The translations under genes were made by a program, and so were the position numbers. The notes below the pieces were generated by a model. It searched no databases and had not been told where the DNA came from. It worked only from the letters and a program-made list of their open reading frames with translations. From Bacteroidota bacterium (GTDB lineage Bacteria > Bacteroidota > Bacteroidia > Cytophagales > Cyclobacteriaceae), in NCBI GenBank assembly GCA_018267285.1, contig JAFDYU010000019.1, positions 1 to 64,000 of the forward strand: DNA of 64,000 bases, in the 5' to 3' direction. Of this stretch, positions 53,611-63,319 are shown one piece after another (position 1 is the stretch's first letter; each line of letters opens with the position of its first letter).

Positions 53611-53640
53611 TTGATACTTATATCTTTTCAAATATCTTTG
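53611..53640 (+). promoter_or_regulatory. Strong Bacteroidota promoter (TTG-N19-TATCTTTG)
   Basis: TTG (53611-53613) and TATCTTTG (53633-53640) are separated by exactly 19 bases, a full match to the Bacteroidota housekeeping consensus. The lipoprotein ATG is 20 bases downstream. Confidence 0.8.
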
Positions 53641-53659
53641 CGCCTCAATTCATTAATTT

Positions 53660-54880
53660 ATGATCCGTTCACGGTTTTTACTTTTTAGCCTGGCTTTTTT
53701 ATTTTTTGCTGCTGCCTGCACCAATAAAAAAAAAGAAATCCCCAAACACACGCTCGATTCACTCCACAGAATTGATTCGCTGGCAAAGGTTGATTCGCTT
53801 CAGCGCGCGGCCGAACTGAATTTCCCGAAAGATACGGTCTTAGATAATACGGCACGGTTTATTGCCGGTCTTCCACAACTTGATTCCAATGCACTTTCGG
53901 CTTTAGAGCAAGATAAATACTGGATCGATTTCCGTACTCAGATGGATGCGAATTGGAAGAAGATGTACAACACGCGCCTCACAAAAATGGCAGAGTGGGA
54001 GCAAGAGGTTCTCTCCAAGACCGTAAACGATTCGTTGAAATTATTTTACCCGTTCTCGGGCCCTGATTTTCTTCATGCAAACTTCCTTTATCCGCGCACC
54101 AAAGAATACGTAATGGCTGCACTCGAACCCATCCGCGAAGTGCCAGCACTTGAAAAACTTTCGGAAGCCGACCGCGACCATTTCCTCGACTCGCTCGGCA
54201 ATTCGCTGCGCGACATTTTCAATAAAAGCTATTTCATTACCAAGCACATGCAAAAAGACCTTTGGCAAATTAAAGGGGTGTTGCCTTTGTTTTACTTTTT
54301 CATGGAGCGCTCGGGCTACGAACTGATGCAACAGAAATTTTTGAATATTGATAATGACGGGAACGAACAAGAAGTAGAAGGAGCTAAGATCAATCAATAT
54401 AAAAGCCGTGCCGTAAAATTTATTCTGCGCAACCGCGAAACGAAAAAACTAAAGACGGTCTATTATTTCTCCATCGATATTTCCAACGATGGCTTAAAGT
54501 CAAGACAGGGATTTGTGAAATTTGTACAGACCCGCGCTCCGTTCAACACGTTTTTAAAATCGGCATCATATTGTTTACATGACGGAAAGACCTTCAGCAC
54601 CATCCGAAGCCTGATCGTGGACAACACGGTTTCTGTTTTTCAAGACGACACCGGTGTGCCTTTCCGTTTCTTTGATAAGAAGCCCGAATGGAAAGCTACT
54701 TTCTTCGGAGAATATGTTCCGCCTGTAGAAGATTTCAGCCGTGGATTGTATCAGGCTTCGCTTGACTCCGCGTTTAAGCAAGGCTCTGAACCACTGCCCT
54801 TTTCGCTGGGGTACCATTGGAGCACACGCAAACAGCACTATATGTTGTTTGGCAAGGAAAGGATTCAGGTAAATAAATAA
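53660..54880 (+). CDS. Predicted lipoprotein of unknown function
   Basis: 406 residues. The signal peptide MIRSRFLLFSLAFLFFAAAC ends in a lipobox with the lipidated Cys at residue 20, followed by a lysine run (TNKKKEIPK). The mature part has a charged helical stretch and a mixed fold with repeated FYFSIDISNDG-like strands. Family not recognised. It has its own strong promoter and converges with birA 4 bases away. Confidence 0.82.
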   Translation: MIRSRFLLFSLAFLFFAAACTNKKKEIPKHTLDSLHRIDSLAKVDSLQRAAELNFPKDTVLDNTARFIAGLPQLDSNALSALEQDKYWIDFRTQMDANWKKMYNTRLTKMAEWEQEVLSKTVNDSLKLFYPFSGPDFLHANFLYPRTKEYVMAALEPIREVPALEKLSEADRDHFLDSLGNSLRDIFNKSYFITKHMQKDLWQIKGVLPLFYFFMERSGYELMQQKFLNIDNDGNEQEVEGAKINQYKSRAVKFILRNRETKKLKTVYYFSIDISNDGLKSRQGFVKFVQTRAPFNTFLKSASYCLHDGKTFSTIRSLIVDNTVSVFQDDTGVPFRFFDKKPEWKATFFGEYVPPVEDFSRGLYQASLDSAFKQGSEPLPFSLGYHWSTRKQHYMLFGKERIQVNK

Positions 54881-54884
54881 ATCG

Positions 54885-55640
54885 TCACAAAATAAAAGCT
54901 ATCTCTTTCAAGTTGAAAGACAACATGTTGTTTTGGCTTGCGATGATTAATTCACCGCTATCGGTAACGCCCTCAATCATACCTTCAAACTCTTTTTCTT
55001 CAGCTATAAATTTTCTCCGTTGTTTGTAGCCTAAAAGATTTTGCAGGTACTCTTCCTTCAATTCTTCGGTTTTCCCAGACCGCAACTGTAAATATCTTTT
55101 CTCCAATTTTTCTACAATCGAATTAAAAACAGGGTTGAGTTCAAAATCTTTTTCACAGATTAAACTAAGCGATGAAGCCGAAGGATATTCGAATTTCTTT
55201 TGATTGATATTTAGGCCAATACCCACAATGCTTTGTTGGATAGTTTCGCCATGCAGCGTGTTTTCAATAAGAATGCCGCAAATTTTTTTGTTGTTGAAAA
55301 GAATGTCGTTGGGCCATTTAATTTTTGCGCTCGCACCAATTTCTATTATCAAATCAAGAACGGAAAGCGATACAGCCCTCGTTAGGTTGAACTGATTTTT
55401 CGCTTGCAAAAAAGTTGGCTTCAGCAACAACGAAAACGTCAGGTTTGCTCCGGCATCTGTAAGCCAGGCATTTCCCCGTTGCCCTCGGCCAGCTGTTTGG
55501 TGTGCAGTGATTACAATCGTGCCCTCGGGCAAAGCCGATTTTGTCGTCTTTTCTGCTATTAAAGTATTGGTTGACTGACATTCGGGCACGAAAATCAGGT
55601 TTTGTCCCGTGAAAAGCGTTTTGGCAAGGATTTTATACAA
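54885..55640 (-). CDS. birA: Biotin-[acetyl-CoA-carboxylase] ligase
   Basis: 251 residues without an N-terminal DNA-binding domain, so an enzyme only, not a repressor. Motifs are AHQTAGRGQRGNAW (the biotinoyl-AMP loop), IKWPNDILFNNKKICGILIE and GIGLNINQ. It biotinylates the carrier subunit used with AccA. The start is TTG 55640; no ATG fits. Divergent from rsfS. Confidence 0.95.
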   Translation of the reverse strand: MYKILAKTLFTGQNLIFVPECQSTNTLIAEKTTKSALPEGTIVITAHQTAGRGQRGNAWLTDAGANLTFSLLLKPTFLQAKNQFNLTRAVSLSVLDLIIEIGASAKIKWPNDILFNNKKICGILIENTLHGETIQQSIVGIGLNINQKKFEYPSASSLSLICEKDFELNPVFNSIVEKLEKRYLQLRSGKTEELKEEYLQNLLGYKQRRKFIAEEKEFEGMIEGVTDSGELIIASQNNMLSFNLKEIAFIL

Positions 55641-55651
55641 GAGATTTTGGT

Positions 55652-55659
55652 TAAATTTG
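55652..55659 (+). promoter_or_regulatory. Putative -7 element for rsfS-ftsH (TAAATTTG)
   Basis: It matches TAnnTTTG, 35 bases before the rsfS ATG in the 54-base gap after the birA start. The TTG partner is not at the usual distance. Confidence 0.4.
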
Positions 55660-55694
55660 CAGATTACACAAAAATAAAATACTGAACTGATTTA

Positions 55695-56063
55695 ATGCCA
55701 ATAAGGAAAAAGGATGCCACCGAAAAACTGGCCGATCTCGTGGTGAAGGGAATGCAGGAAAAAAAAGCAACGGATATTGTGCTGATGGATTTGCGGGGAG
55801 TAAAAAATACGGTAGCCGATTTTTTTGTGATTTGCTCGGGCAACTCCGATAAACAGCTGGGTGCCATTTCAGACTCGATAGATGAGTTTGTTTACAGAGA
55901 ATTGAACGAAAACCCTTGGCATTCGGAAGGAAAAAACAATAAAGAATGGATGCTTCTCGACTATATCAGTGTAGTGGCACACATTTTTCGTAAAGACAAA
56001 AGAGAATTTTTTGCATTGGAAAAACTGTGGGGCGATGCCAAAACCACTTTGATAGAAGACTGA
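55695..56063 (+). CDS. rsfS: Ribosome silencing factor RsfS
   Basis: 122 residues. The RsfS core VLMDLRGVKNTVADFFVICSGNSDKQ is followed by PWHSEGKNNKEWMLLDYISVVAHIF. It binds ribosomal protein uL14 and blocks subunit joining when nutrients are short. ftsH follows by 33 bases in the same direction. Confidence 0.95.
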   Translation: MPIRKKDATEKLADLVVKGMQEKKATDIVLMDLRGVKNTVADFFVICSGNSDKQLGAISDSIDEFVYRELNENPWHSEGKNNKEWMLLDYISVVAHIFRKDKREFFALEKLWGDAKTTLIED

Positions 56064-56096
56064 AACAAAATTACAATCACGATAACTTATTAAGCG

Positions 56097-58127
56097 ATGG
56101 CCGATAAAGAAAACGATAAGAGCAAGGAGCGAAAATTAACGCCACCCAAACTTCCCAAGACCAATTATCAGTTGTGGGTGATCTTGATTTTGACGGCTGT
56201 GGTGCTGTTTGTTACCTTTTGGAAAAACACTTCCGGACTGATCGAAGTTCAGAAATCGGGTTTTGAATCGATGGTGGCGGGCAACGATGTTAAGCGTGTA
56301 CAACTGTATAAAAAAGATGCAGTAGTTCAAATCACACTGAAATCGGAGGCGCTGCAAAATGCAAAGTATAAACTGGCTCTGGAGAAAAACGGGCCGTTGG
56401 GTATCAGCCAAAGCGGCCCGCACTATTATTTTAAAATTGGAAGCCAGGAAGTTTTTGAAACACAGTATGCCCAATTAAAAACCAAATACCCCAATGCGCC
56501 CGACCTTGAGTATGAAGAAGGCGGAGGCGTAGGCGAACTTTTAAATTGGGGATTTTTGATTTTGTTGCTCGTGGGCTTTTGGATGCTCATGCGCAGAATG
56601 ACGGGAGGAGCGGGGCCTGGCGGACAAATATTTAATATTGGGAAATCAAAAGCTGCACTCTTCGATGCCGAAAACAAAGTGAAAATTACTTTTGAAGATG
56701 TAGCGGGGCTGGAAGAAGCCAAAGAAGAGGTGAAAGAGATTGTAGATTTTTTAAAAACGCCTTCAAAGTTTACCAAGCTGGGGGGTAAAATACCCAAAGG
56801 AGCTTTGTTGGTTGGCCCTCCCGGCACCGGTAAAACTTTGCTGGCCAAAGCCGTGGCCGGAGAAGCCGCTGTTCCTTTTTTCTCGCTCTCTGGTTCCGAC
56901 TTTGTAGAAATGTTTGTGGGGGTGGGTGCTGCACGGGTTCGGGATTTATTCAAACAGGCAAAAGAAAAAGCACCGTGCATTGTATTTATCGATGAGATTG
57001 ATGCCATTGGCCGTTCGCGTGGTCGTGGTCAACTGCCCGGAGCAAACGATGAGCGGGAGAATACATTGAATTCCTTATTGGTTGAGATGGATGGTTTTGC
57101 TACCGACAGCGGTGTTATTATTCTGGCGGCAACCAACCGTCCGGATGTGCTCGATTCGGCATTGCTCCGCCCCGGGCGCTTCGATCGCCAAATCAGCATA
57201 GACAAACCGGATATTGCCGGACGCGAACAAATTTTTAAAGTTCATCTCAAGCCCATCAAACTTTCGAAAGATGTTGACATTAAAAAATTGGCAGCTCAAA
57301 CTCCGGGTTTTGCAGGCGCAGAAATTGCCAACGTATGCAACGAGGCCGCACTGATTGCCGCACGCAGAGATAAAAAGGAAGTAGAGATGAACGATTTTCA
57401 AGATGCCATCGATCGGGTTATTGGCGGTCTTGAAAAGAAAAACAAAATTATCTCGCCCGAAGAGAAAAGAATTGTTGCCTATCACGAAGCCGGGCATGCC
57501 GTGGCCGGTTGGTTTCTCGAACATGCCGATCCGTTGGTAAAAGTAAGCATTGTGCCACGCGGTGTGGCCGCGCTTGGGTATGCGCAATATCTGCCCAAAG
57601 AACAATTCTTGTATCAGACGGAGCAACTGGTTGATGAAATGTGTATGGCCTTTGGTGGCCGTGCTGCCGAGGAGATTGTGTTTGCAAAAATCTCTACGGG
57701 CGCGCTTAGCGACTTAGAGCGGATTACCAAAATGGCGTACAGCATGGTTACGGTCTATGGTATGAACCCGGCCATCGGGAACATTTCATTTTATGATTCC
57801 AAACAATCGGAATACAGCTTCAACAAACCCTACTCAGACGCCACAGCTGAAAAGATTGATCAGGAAGCGAAGAAGATTATTGACATGGCTTTTGAGAGAA
57901 CAAAAAAATTATTGACCGAGCACCGTGAGCAGTTGGAGATTATTGCCAAGGAGCTGCTCGAAAAAGAAATTTTATTTCAATCGGATTTGGAAAGATTGAT
58001 CGGCAAGCGTCCGTTCGCACATCAGACGGCCTACGAAAAATTTACCAACGGTGTGGCTCAGGAAAAGAAAGAAGCAACAGCGAGTGGTGATAACGGCCAA
58101 CCCAAACAAGAAGTGGTGCCTGAATAA
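56097..58127 (+). CDS. ftsH: ATP-dependent zinc metalloprotease FtsH
   Basis: 676 residues. Two membrane helices (about 22-40 and 144-160) flank a periplasmic domain. The AAA+ ATPase has Walker A GPPGTGKT, Walker [10 protein letters not shown] and the second region of homology [16 protein letters not shown]. The zinc protease motif is HEAGH. The C-terminal tail is Gln/Glu-rich. It degrades membrane proteins and, in many bacteria, LpxC; lpxH lies just downstream. It ends at a strong terminator. Confidence 0.98.
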   Translation: MADKENDKSKERKLTPPKLPKTNYQLWVILILTAVVLFVTFWKNTSGLIEVQKSGFESMVAGNDVKRVQLYKKDAVVQITLKSEALQNAKYKLALEKNGPLGISQSGPHYYFKIGSQEVFETQYAQLKTKYPNAPDLEYEEGGGVGELLNWGFLILLLVGFWMLMRRMTGGAGPGGQIFNIGKSKAALFDAENKVKITFEDVAGLEEAKEEVKEIVDFLKTPSKFTKLGGKIPKGALLVGPPGTGKTLLAKAVAGEAAVPFFSLSGSDFVEMFVGVGAARVRDLFKQAKEKAPCIVFIDEIDAIGRSRGRGQLPGANDERENTLNSLLVEMDGFATDSGVIILAATNRPDVLDSALLRPGRFDRQISIDKPDIAGREQIFKVHLKPIKLSKDVDIKKLAAQTPGFAGAEIANVCNEAALIAARRDKKEVEMNDFQDAIDRVIGGLEKKNKIISPEEKRIVAYHEAGHAVAGWFLEHADPLVKVSIVPRGVAALGYAQYLPKEQFLYQTEQLVDEMCMAFGGRAAEEIVFAKISTGALSDLERITKMAYSMVTVYGMNPAIGNISFYDSKQSEYSFNKPYSDATAEKIDQEAKKIIDMAFERTKKLLTEHREQLEIIAKELLEKEILFQSDLERLIGKRPFAHQTAYEKFTNGVAQEKKEATASGDNGQPKQEVVPE

Positions 58128-58143
58128 ATTTGAAAGAAAAATT

Positions 58144-58172
58144 AAACCTGACTTTTTCGTCAGGTTTTTTAT
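58144..58172 (+). terminator. Intrinsic terminator after ftsH
   Basis: AAACCTGAC (58144-58152) pairs with GTCAGGTTT (58159-58167) around a 6-base loop, followed by a T-rich run. It lies 17 bases after the ftsH stop and 12 bases before lpxH. Confidence 0.88.
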
Positions 58173-58183
58173 TTTAAATTGTT

Positions 58184-58948
58184 ATGCATATCACGCTGCC
58201 ACCCGGAAAAAAAATATATTTCGCATCCGACTTTCATTTGGGCACACCCGATGATCAATCCAGTTTACAACGTGAAAAAAGAATAACCGCCTGGCTCGAC
58301 CGGATTAAAGACGATGCCCACTCCATCTATTTGCTGGGCGATATTTTTGATTTTTGGTTTGAATACAAACAAGCAATTCCGAAAGGGTTTATCCGTCTGC
58401 AGGGTAAACTGGTAGAGCTGAGAGATAGCGGAATGCCCATTTATTTTTTTACCGGCAATCACGACATGTGGATGTTTGATTACTTCACCAAAGAACTTGG
58501 AATTGTTATTTACCGCGAACCGCAACAGATTACCATTAATCATTTAAAATTAATTGTAGGGCACGGAGACGGTTTGGGCGATGGCGATAATTTTTACAAA
58601 TTGTTGAAATGGTTTTTCAACAGCAAGTTGTGCCAATGGTTGTTTGCCAGGATACACCCGAATTTTGGAATTGCCATGGCAAAATTCTGGAGCCGCAAAA
58701 GCCGGATCAGTAACACCAAGCGAGAAGAAAAATTTAAAGGCGAAGAAAAGGAGTTTTTGCTTTCGTATTGCAGAGAGCTGGAGCAAAAAGAACATCATGA
58801 TTTTTATGTATTCGGCCATCGGCATTTGCCTTTGGATTTAAAAGTGGGAGTGAAAAGCAGGTATATCAATTTGGGTGAGTGGGTACACTTCAACACGTAT
58901 GCGGTTTTTGATGGCAATGCGATGGAATTAAAAACGTTTGAAGGTTGA
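58184..58948 (+). CDS. lpxH: UDP-2,3-diacylglucosamine diphosphatase
   Basis: 254 residues. Calcineurin-like metal motifs are FASDFHLG, GDIFDFW, GNHDMW, GHGDGLGDGDNF and FGHRHLPL. The GDGDNF segment with a small helical insert is typical of LpxH. It makes lipid X in lipid A synthesis, so the organism likely builds a lipid A outer leaflet. Its stop overlaps the next gene by 1 base. Confidence 0.95.
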   Translation: MHITLPPGKKIYFASDFHLGTPDDQSSLQREKRITAWLDRIKDDAHSIYLLGDIFDFWFEYKQAIPKGFIRLQGKLVELRDSGMPIYFFTGNHDMWMFDYFTKELGIVIYREPQQITINHLKLIVGHGDGLGDGDNFYKLLKWFFNSKLCQWLFARIHPNFGIAMAKFWSRKSRISNTKREEKFKGEEKEFLLSYCRELEQKEHHDFYVFGHRHLPLDLKVGVKSRYINLGEWVHFNTYAVFDGNAMELKTFEG

Positions 58949-59736
58949 TGAAACGTCTTCTTTTTCTTCTTTCTTTTTCATTTTGTGCAACTGGTTGTTT
59001 TGCGCAAAAAATCATCAAATCATTCAAGCCCGGAAAAATTGAAAGCGTTTCGGTCGATCGTTTAGGAAATTTTTTCTTACTGCTGGCAGACGGATCTATA
59101 AAAAAATATGATCGTGATGGAAAAAGTTCGGCACAAATCAAAAACATAAATCCTTCTTTGATTGAGCCGTGGTTTTACCCTAGGATTTTTGTGTACCGAA
59201 GAGTTGAGCAAAAGTATTTGGTTTACGACCCTAAATTTTCGTTGCTGGAGCAAATAAAAATAGACCCTGCCGTTGCGATAACCCCTTACCTTGCCTGCCC
59301 CACAAACGATGGCAAAGTACTGGTGCTCGACCGGGCAGATTGGTCTGTAAAAAAAATTTCGCCCGTTACCAATCAGGTTCTTTCTGAGTTTACCATCGAT
59401 TCTGCCCGGTTTAATTCGAGCTCCGACATCATCCAGTTTCAAGAATACCAGAACATGATTTTTCTTCTGGATAAAACCACGGGCATTTATTTTTTGAATA
59501 ACCTTGGGCAACAAGTTAATTTTATCGAAGGCCCAATAAATAATTTTGGTTTTTTTGGCGAAGAGCTGTACTATCTTCAGCATGGACAAATTATTTTTTA
59601 CGATTTGTTTTCGGAAAAGAGCCGCCAGTTGAAATTAGAAGAAGGTAAATTTGTAATCGTAACCGATGAACGGATTGTTTTGGTTCGCCCCGATAACAAA
59701 GTAATTATTTTTGATTATCAACCAAAAGCAGAATAA
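58948..59736 (+). CDS. Secreted propeller-like protein of unknown function
   Basis: 262 residues from ATG 58948 (TGATG with the lpxH stop); a TTG directly before is an alternative. The signal peptide MKRLLFLLSFSFCATGCFAQ may be a lipoprotein signal (TGC). The mature part has repeated short strands (FFLLLADGSIKKYDRDGK, YLVYDPKFSLLEQIK, VLVLDRADWSVKKI) like a beta-propeller. Not recognised; coupled to lpxH, so perhaps an envelope accessory. Confidence 0.72.
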   Translation: MKRLLFLLSFSFCATGCFAQKIIKSFKPGKIESVSVDRLGNFFLLLADGSIKKYDRDGKSSAQIKNINPSLIEPWFYPRIFVYRRVEQKYLVYDPKFSLLEQIKIDPAVAITPYLACPTNDGKVLVLDRADWSVKKISPVTNQVLSEFTIDSARFNSSSDIIQFQEYQNMIFLLDKTTGIYFLNNLGQQVNFIEGPINNFGFFGEELYYLQHGQIIFYDLFSEKSRQLKLEEGKFVIVTDERIVLVRPDNKVIIFDYQPKAE

Positions 59737-59821
59737 TTTAGCTGTTCAATAGTGAACGGTTCTGTGCGTATTAGAACAATGGAAATAAAGCGAATGTATG
59801 TTTTTAGCCGTGCCCTGCAGT

Positions 59822-59837
59822 TGGCATAATTTTTCCT
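59822..59837 (+). promoter_or_regulatory. Possible sigma-54-type promoter
   Basis: TGGCATAATTTTTCCT resembles TGGCAC-N5-TTGCW, with the -24 GG kept but CC in place of the -12 GC and one more mismatch. It lies 26 bases before the GTG of a sigma-54 activator gene, so autoregulation would make sense. Weak match. Confidence 0.35.
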
Positions 59838-59862
59838 GAAACAAAACTTTAAACCTAAACCT

Positions 59863-61227
59863 GTGAACGACTCTGGTAAAATTTTAATGATCGATGACGA
59901 TGAAGATGTGCTGTTGGCCGCAAAAATGTTGTTGAAGAAATACAACCATCAGGTTATCATCGAAAAAAATCCCAATAAAATTCCTTTCTTATTAAACAAC
60001 GACACGTACGATGTGATTTTGCTCGACATGAACTTCAGCAAAGACACCACAAGTGGCAAAGAAGGCTTTGAGTGGCTCAAGCAAATCAAAGAAAGAGATC
60101 CGCAAGCCGTTGTGATAATGATTACGGCATTTGGTGATGTAGAGATGGCGGTTCGCGCATTGAAAGAAGGAGCTACCGATTTTATTTTGAAACCTTGGCA
60201 AAATGAAAAATTAGTGGCCACTATTTCAACAGCGATAAAATTGAAACAATCGTACCTTGAAGTAGACAAACTCCGCAGGGCCAAACAAATGCTCGAAGAA
60301 CAGATTAGCCAGCCTTTTAAGGACATGATCGGGCAAAGCGTTGCACTGAAAGAAGTATTTACATTAATCGACAAAGTGGCTAAGACCGATGCCAATGTGT
60401 TGATATTAGGCGAAAACGGAACCGGAAAAGAACTGGTGGCCAGGGCCATTCATCAAAAGTCGTTGCGCAAAGACAACTCGTTTGTGTCTGTAGATATGGG
60501 CGCGATTACCGAAACACTTTTCGAGAGTGAATTGTTTGGTCATAAAAAAGGAGCTTTCACCGATGCCCGTGAAGATCGACCCGGAAGATTTGAGTTGGCC
60601 AACCGGGGAACTCTTTTCTTAGATGAGATTGGAAACCTGAGTATGAACCTGCAAAGCAAACTCCTGAGCGCGTTGCAATCAAGACAAGTTACAAGGGTGG
60701 GCGCCAACCAACCCACTGAAGTTGATATCCGGTTGATATGCGCCACCAATATGCCGCTTCAGCAAATGGTGAAAGACGGAAGATTCAGGCAAGATCTTCT
60801 CTATCGTATCAACACGGTTGAAATCAACATACCTCCGTTGTACGAACGCATTGACGACATTCCGATGCTGACCACTCACTTCCTGAATTATTATTCGAAA
60901 AAATATCATAAGGAAGTTTTATCGATTACACCCGAGGCTATGAGTAAATTAAAAAAATACCCCTGGCCCGGAAACGTACGCGAGTTGCAACACTCGATCG
61001 AACGTGCCGTGATCATGGCCGACTCGCCTACTTTACAGGAAAGCGATTTTCTTTTTAACCGAAAAGCAAACGAGGCGGTAAACGATTCGCTCAATCTTGA
61101 TGAGGTTGAAAAATCGGCTGTGGCAAAAGCCATACAACTGCACAGTGGGAATATTTCTAAAGCTGCCGAAGAACTTGGCTTAACCAGAGCATCGCTCTAC
61201 CGCAGGATGGAAAAATATGGACTTTAA
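59863..61227 (+). CDS. Sigma-54-dependent response regulator (NtrC family)
   Basis: 454 residues from a GTG start. The receiver has MIDDDED and LLDMNFSKD (Asp near 55). The AAA+ domain has Walker A GENGTGKE (about 183); the sigma-54 loop reads GAFTDA instead of GAFTGA (about 229). The Fis-type HTH near the C-terminus contains AEELGLTRASLYRRMEKYG. It overlaps its kinase gene by 11 bases. It is similar in layout, but not orthologous, to the regulator at 6717. Confidence 0.95.
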   Translation: MNDSGKILMIDDDEDVLLAAKMLLKKYNHQVIIEKNPNKIPFLLNNDTYDVILLDMNFSKDTTSGKEGFEWLKQIKERDPQAVVIMITAFGDVEMAVRALKEGATDFILKPWQNEKLVATISTAIKLKQSYLEVDKLRRAKQMLEEQISQPFKDMIGQSVALKEVFTLIDKVAKTDANVLILGENGTGKELVARAIHQKSLRKDNSFVSVDMGAITETLFESELFGHKKGAFTDAREDRPGRFELANRGTLFLDEIGNLSMNLQSKLLSALQSRQVTRVGANQPTEVDIRLICATNMPLQQMVKDGRFRQDLLYRINTVEINIPPLYERIDDIPMLTTHFLNYYSKKYHKEVLSITPEAMSKLKKYPWPGNVRELQHSIERAVIMADSPTLQESDFLFNRKANEAVNDSLNLDEVEKSAVAKAIQLHSGNISKAAEELGLTRASLYRRMEKYGL

Positions 61228-62557
61228 ATGGCGATCGCCCTCATTCACAAGGCTGGCCGTGTTTGCGGTTACCGTGTTGGCACTGGGTTATACCGTGGCC
61301 GACAAATTCAGCTTTACGGTTGTCTTCGCGCTGGTGGTTGCAATCGCCTTTCAGGGTATTCAGATTTTGCGTTTGATGGAGCAACCCCAGCTCAGCAATA
61401 TATCATTGCCGAATATTAAATTCGATGAAGTAACACAAACTTTTAAAACTGAAAATAGTGATGCTGCTGCGCGCAATTTTTGTGAGTATCTCAACGATTC
61501 GCTTCTCAAATTAAAATCTACTCGGCAAGAGAGAGACTCCGAATACCAGTTTTTCAAAAATATTGTACAACACGTAGGCATTGGCATTCTTACGTTTGAC
61601 GAGCAGGGCGCAATTCAAATGATCAACACAGCAGCCAAACGTCTGTTAAAAATTGAAGGTGCTGAAAAACTTACCGATTTGCGCGAGGTGGATTCTTCTT
61701 TGGTAGATTCATTTGTAAAACTGAAAACCGGTGGACGAGAGCTGCTTCAGTTAAAAACAGGTGATGAAACCATACAGCTTTCAATTTATGCCATTGAGTT
61801 GACGCTCCGAAATAAAGTAATGAAGCTTATTTCGATGAGCAATATCCAAAACGAATTGGAAGAAAAAGAAATGAAAGCCTGGCAAGATCTGGTGCGTGTG
61901 CTTACCCACGAAATAATGAATTCAGTAACTCCCATCTCATCGCTGGCAGGAGTTGTGGAAAACGATCTTCAGGTTAAGATAAAAAATTCGGACCTGGAGT
62001 TGAAAAAAGACGAGGCCGAAGATATGCACTTGTCTATGCAAACCATCAGCAAACGCAGCGCAGGCCTGATACGGTTCGTTAAAGAATTTAAAAATTTAAC
62101 GCATGTGCCCAAACCGAAGCTGGTCGAGATCAAGGTGAAGGCTTTGCTCGAAGAACTGATAATGCTACACAAAAAAGAAATAACAGACCAGGCAATTTCT
62201 ATCGAATCGAATATCCAGTCAGACGAACTACTATTGATGGCCGATAAAACCATGATCGAGCAGGTGCTTATCAATTTAATAAAGAACGCTATCCAGGCTT
62301 TCGATAATCAGCAGGAAAGAAAAATCATTTTGTCGGCCTACACCAATGATGGGCACGTAACTATTTCGGTAAAAGACAACGGGAATGGGATTGACCCCGA
62401 TGCGTTGGAAAAAATCTTCATCCCCTTCTTTACTACTAAGAAAACCGGATCGGGCATTGGCTTGAGTTTGTCGAGACAAATTATGCGGCAACATGGAGGC
62501 CAAATTTCTGCTAAATCGATGCCGGGCGAAGGCACCGAGTTTATTCTTCGGTTTTAA
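61217..62557 (+). CDS. Sensor histidine kinase (NtrY/NtrB-like)
   Basis: 446 residues. Two membrane helices lie near the N-terminus (about 11-50). A PAS-like domain (about 110-200) is followed by HisKA with THEIMNSVTP (His231), then the ATPase domain with NLIKNAIQAF, DNGNGIDP and GSGIGLSLSRQIMRQHGG. The near absence of a periplasmic loop suggests it senses a membrane or cytoplasmic cue. It overlaps the regulator gene by 11 bases, so this is a cognate pair. Confidence 0.94.
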   Translation: MDFKWRSPSFTRLAVFAVTVLALGYTVADKFSFTVVFALVVAIAFQGIQILRLMEQPQLSNISLPNIKFDEVTQTFKTENSDAAARNFCEYLNDSLLKLKSTRQERDSEYQFFKNIVQHVGIGILTFDEQGAIQMINTAAKRLLKIEGAEKLTDLREVDSSLVDSFVKLKTGGRELLQLKTGDETIQLSIYAIELTLRNKVMKLISMSNIQNELEEKEMKAWQDLVRVLTHEIMNSVTPISSLAGVVENDLQVKIKNSDLELKKDEAEDMHLSMQTISKRSAGLIRFVKEFKNLTHVPKPKLVEIKVKALLEELIMLHKKEITDQAISIESNIQSDELLLMADKTMIEQVLINLIKNAIQAFDNQQERKIILSAYTNDGHVTISVKDNGNGIDPDALEKIFIPFFTTKKTGSGIGLSLSRQIMRQHGGQISAKSMPGEGTEFILRF

Positions 62558-62562
62558 ACCTT

Positions 62563-62593
62563 TTGGCGGGAAGCCCGAAAAGACTTAGTTTTG
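62563..62593 (+). promoter_or_regulatory. Promoter for the acyl carrier protein (TTG-N20-TAGTTTTG)
   Basis: TTG (62563-62565) and TAGTTTTG (62586-62593) are 20 bases apart, close to the Bacteroidota consensus of 19. The ATG is 13 bases further on. Confidence 0.65.
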
Positions 62594-62606
62594 AAAAACT
62601 TTCTCC

Positions 62607-62846
62607 ATGCAAGACGTACAACAAAAAATCACCACCATTCTTACTGAAAAACTGGGCATCACTGCCTCAGAGATTACTATTGATGCAAGTTTTGTTAAGG
62701 ATTTGGGAATCGATTCCCTAGACTATGCCGAGTTGGTGATGGAGTTTGAACAGACGTTCGATATCAAAATTCCCGATGACGATGCAGAGAAAATGCAAAC
62801 CATCGGGCAGGCCGTAAACTACATCGAATCCAAACTCAAGAAATAG
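62607..62846 (+). CDS. Acyl carrier protein
   Basis: 79 residues. The phosphopantetheine site is LGIDSLDYAELV (Ser at about 36), in a small acidic four-helix fold (FEQTFDIKIPDDDAEKM). It carries growing acyl chains. No fabF or other fab gene adjoins, so it may be an extra ACP rather than the main one. Its tail overlaps the convergent YopX-like gene by 11 bases. Confidence 0.9.
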   Translation: MQDVQQKITTILTEKLGITASEITIDASFVKDLGIDSLDYAELVMEFEQTFDIKIPDDDAEKMQTIGQAVNYIESKLKK

Positions 62847-63219
62847 TTTTATTGCCGCGGAAGCTGTCGGGGGCAAGGGCTTCTTTCGATAACTCAAAGT
62901 AATTGCCAAACCGTTTCATTTTTTCTGCGTCTTTGGCTAAAAAGGGAGATTGATTTTCTCGATTGGAAAGAGGCGAGTGATACCAGCCGTTTTTGGTCTC
63001 ATTCCAAAAGACCAGGTATTTGTCCAATGAAATGAAAAGCACATCCATGTCATAAATTTCTTCGCCTTCTTTGTCGAGCAGCCCGGTGAATTGCAATAAG
63101 ATGTGATTTTTTTTAAGGAGTTCGCCTTTGCTGCACTCTATGCTGTTCAGGCGCATCAGTAATCTGTGCTCTTGGTCCCAAGCCTTAAACTTTATTTTTC
63201 GAGGCGTGAAATCTGACAT
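62836..63219 (-). CDS. YopX-like protein
   Basis: 127 residues. The start KIKFKAWDQEHRLLMRL and the block LLQFTGLLDKEGEEIYDMDV match the pattern of the YopX family, small proteins often found in phages and mobile elements, with no known reaction. The C-terminal part looks shorter or diverged. No phage genes are adjacent. It overlaps the acyl carrier protein gene tail to tail. Confidence 0.65.
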   Translation of the reverse strand: MSDFTPRKIKFKAWDQEHRLLMRLNSIECSKGELLKKNHILLQFTGLLDKEGEEIYDMDVLFISLDKYLVFWNETKNGWYHSPLSNRENQSPFLAKDAEKMKRFGNYFELSKEALAPDSFRGNKTIS

Positions 63220-63319
63220 AACATTTTCGTTTGCTCGGTCTTTTAAATTAGGTTAGGTTTGAAATCGAATGACAAGTAAGCTCAAATCTTTGTCAACATC
63301 AAACTGCTAAGGCAATAAT

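Noticed and set aside
62836-63219. Prophage
   Set aside because: Only one phage-type gene; neighbours are housekeeping or signalling genes and there is no integrase or attachment repeat.
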